5,958 nt of DNA from Candidatus Uhrbacteria bacterium (lineage in GTDB: Bacteria > Patescibacteriota > Patescibacteriia > UBA9934 > UBA11717), in NCBI GenBank assembly GCA_018701105.1, contig JABIWD010000046.1, positions 1-5,958 of the forward strand. Reading direction: 5' to 3'. Every line of letters starts with the position of its first letter. Position 1 is the first letter of the stretch. The notes under the pieces are model-generated. The model was not told where the DNA came from. It made no database searches and saw nothing but the letters and a program-made list of their open reading frames with translations. Shown here in pieces: positions 5,507-5,958 of this stretch. The translations under genes and the position numbers were made by a program.

Positions 5507-5578
5507 GATTTGGAGGCGCCATGCAAGTTGCGCTCCTGCGACCCCCGGCCACGTTCAAGGCATCCTCCAAGTCGGAGG
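5507..5578 (+). promoter_or_regulatory. Shine-Dalgarno site with possible sequestering pairing
   Basis: GGAGG (5512-5516) lies 4 nt before the ATG at 5521 and is the only canonical Shine-Dalgarno site at a gene start in this window; it fixes that start. Bases 5507-5516 (GATTTGGAGG) can pair over 10 bp, with one G-U, with 5564-5573 (CCTCCAAGTC) inside the coding sequence. The same CCTCC (5564-5568) can instead pair locally with GGAGG (5574-5578). These are two competing structures that could close or open the ribosome binding site. Confidence 0.5.
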
Positions 5579-5958
5579 TGTTGAACGCGGCCTTCGAGGC
5601 AGGGATGGCTGCGGCCACCGCAAAGTTCGAGTCCCTGGGCCTTACGCTCACGGACGACCGTGCAGACGACCCGGACGGCAGGGTGCCGTTCGACGTGTGC
5701 AACGCTGCGTTCATCGCGGCGTTCGAGGAGGTGATCGCCCAGAACCCCGACGATGACGTGGCGAAGTCCATCAACGCCACCGCGGCGCTGACGGACGGGT
5801 TCTACGGCGCGGTCGGTGAGGTGCCCCCGCTGTGGCAGCTCAACGGGACCGGCGGATTCCTGCGCCCCGAGCCGGCCGAGTTGGCTCGGTTCCGGATGCA
5901 GCGGTACATCGATCCGAAGCGCCCAGGCGCGCCGAAGATCCACCCCCGCCGAGCGACG
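5521..5958 (+). CDS. Unrecognised GC-rich gene, 3' truncated by the window
   Basis: The frame stays open from ATG 5521 to the last base, giving at least 146 residues. I recognise no family. The coding nature is supported by a strong promoter and a Shine-Dalgarno site upstream, an ordinary amino-acid composition, and about 128 of 146 codons ending in G or C. GC content is 299/438 (68%), far above the roughly 50% of the neighbours, so the gene is compositionally foreign or under special codon selection. The protein looks soluble: no signal peptide or membrane helix, Ala-rich helical stretches (19-40, 58-74), one Cys (C60), and a basic Pro-rich segment near the visible end (DPKRPGAPKIHPRR). VLNAAFEAG (20-28) and VCNAAFIAA (59-67) look like a degenerate repeat. 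It replaces the murC or murB expected after murG in many dcw clusters. Function unknown; a contig join is a possible artefact. Confidence 0.75.
   Translation, partial: MQVALLRPPATFKASSKSEVLNAAFEAGMAAATAKFESLGLTLTDDRADDPDGRVPFDVCNAAFIAAFEEVIAQNPDDDVAKSINATAALTDGFYGAVGEVPPLWQLNGTGGFLRPEPAELARFRMQRYIDPKRPGAPKIHPRRAT

Noticed and set aside
5455..5943. Minus-strand open frame of 162 codons opposite the GC-rich gene
   Set aside because: Its composition (rich in Arg, Gly, Leu, Val, His) is typical of an antisense shadow of a high-GC3 gene. It spans the leader hairpin and has no promoter or ribosome site of its own, while the plus strand has both.

Overview
The window looks like chromosomal DNA from a bacterium of the Candidate Phyla Radiation (Patescibacteria, Parcubacteria-like). 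This is inference from several traits: a MurG whose N-terminal loop reads GGGTLGPVTP instead of GGTGGHxxP; a stand-alone rpmA without rplU; a minimal mraY-ftsW-murG wall cluster preceded by a tiny NifU-domain gene and a small three-helix membrane protein; almost no Shine-Dalgarno sites; and very tight gene spacing. Stops are TAA, TAG and one TGA, with no in-frame TGA elsewhere, so the standard bacterial code fits.

Layout. Bases 1-223 hold the C-terminal end of an EI24/CysZ-type membrane protein, followed 12 nt later by rplI (bL9). A perfect 14-bp palindrome at the rplI stop runs into a T-tract and a promoter (TTGACC-N17-TACACT) that drives rpmA (bL27). rpmA ends in a strong rho-independent terminator at about 1099-1135. 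Next comes a same-strand run with junctions of -4, 2, 12 and 21 nt: NifU C-terminal domain protein, unknown membrane protein (122 aa), mraY, ftsW and murG. Together the last three make lipid I, make lipid II and polymerise it into glycan strands. murG also has its own perfect extended -10 box lying only 9 nt before its ATG, so it may be transcribed as a near-leaderless mRNA.

murG ends in a GCAA-tetraloop terminator directly at its stop. About 40 nt later a second terminator-like hairpin contains the -35 box of a near-consensus promoter (TTGACA-N17-TATAAA). That promoter feeds a leader of about 100 nt with a 17-bp hairpin, then a canonical GGAGG site, then an open reading frame from 5521 that runs off the window. 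This last gene is very different from everything else: 68% GC (299/438) and about 88% GC at third positions, against roughly 50% GC in the neighbours. It is also the only gene here with a classical Shine-Dalgarno site. I do not recognise its product.

The strongest leads are this GC-rich, strongly promoted gene with a structured leader and a 10-bp pairing that could hide its Shine-Dalgarno site; the interlocked terminator/promoter design; and the MurG that lacks the usual loop histidine and carries a tail of about 90 mostly acidic residues.
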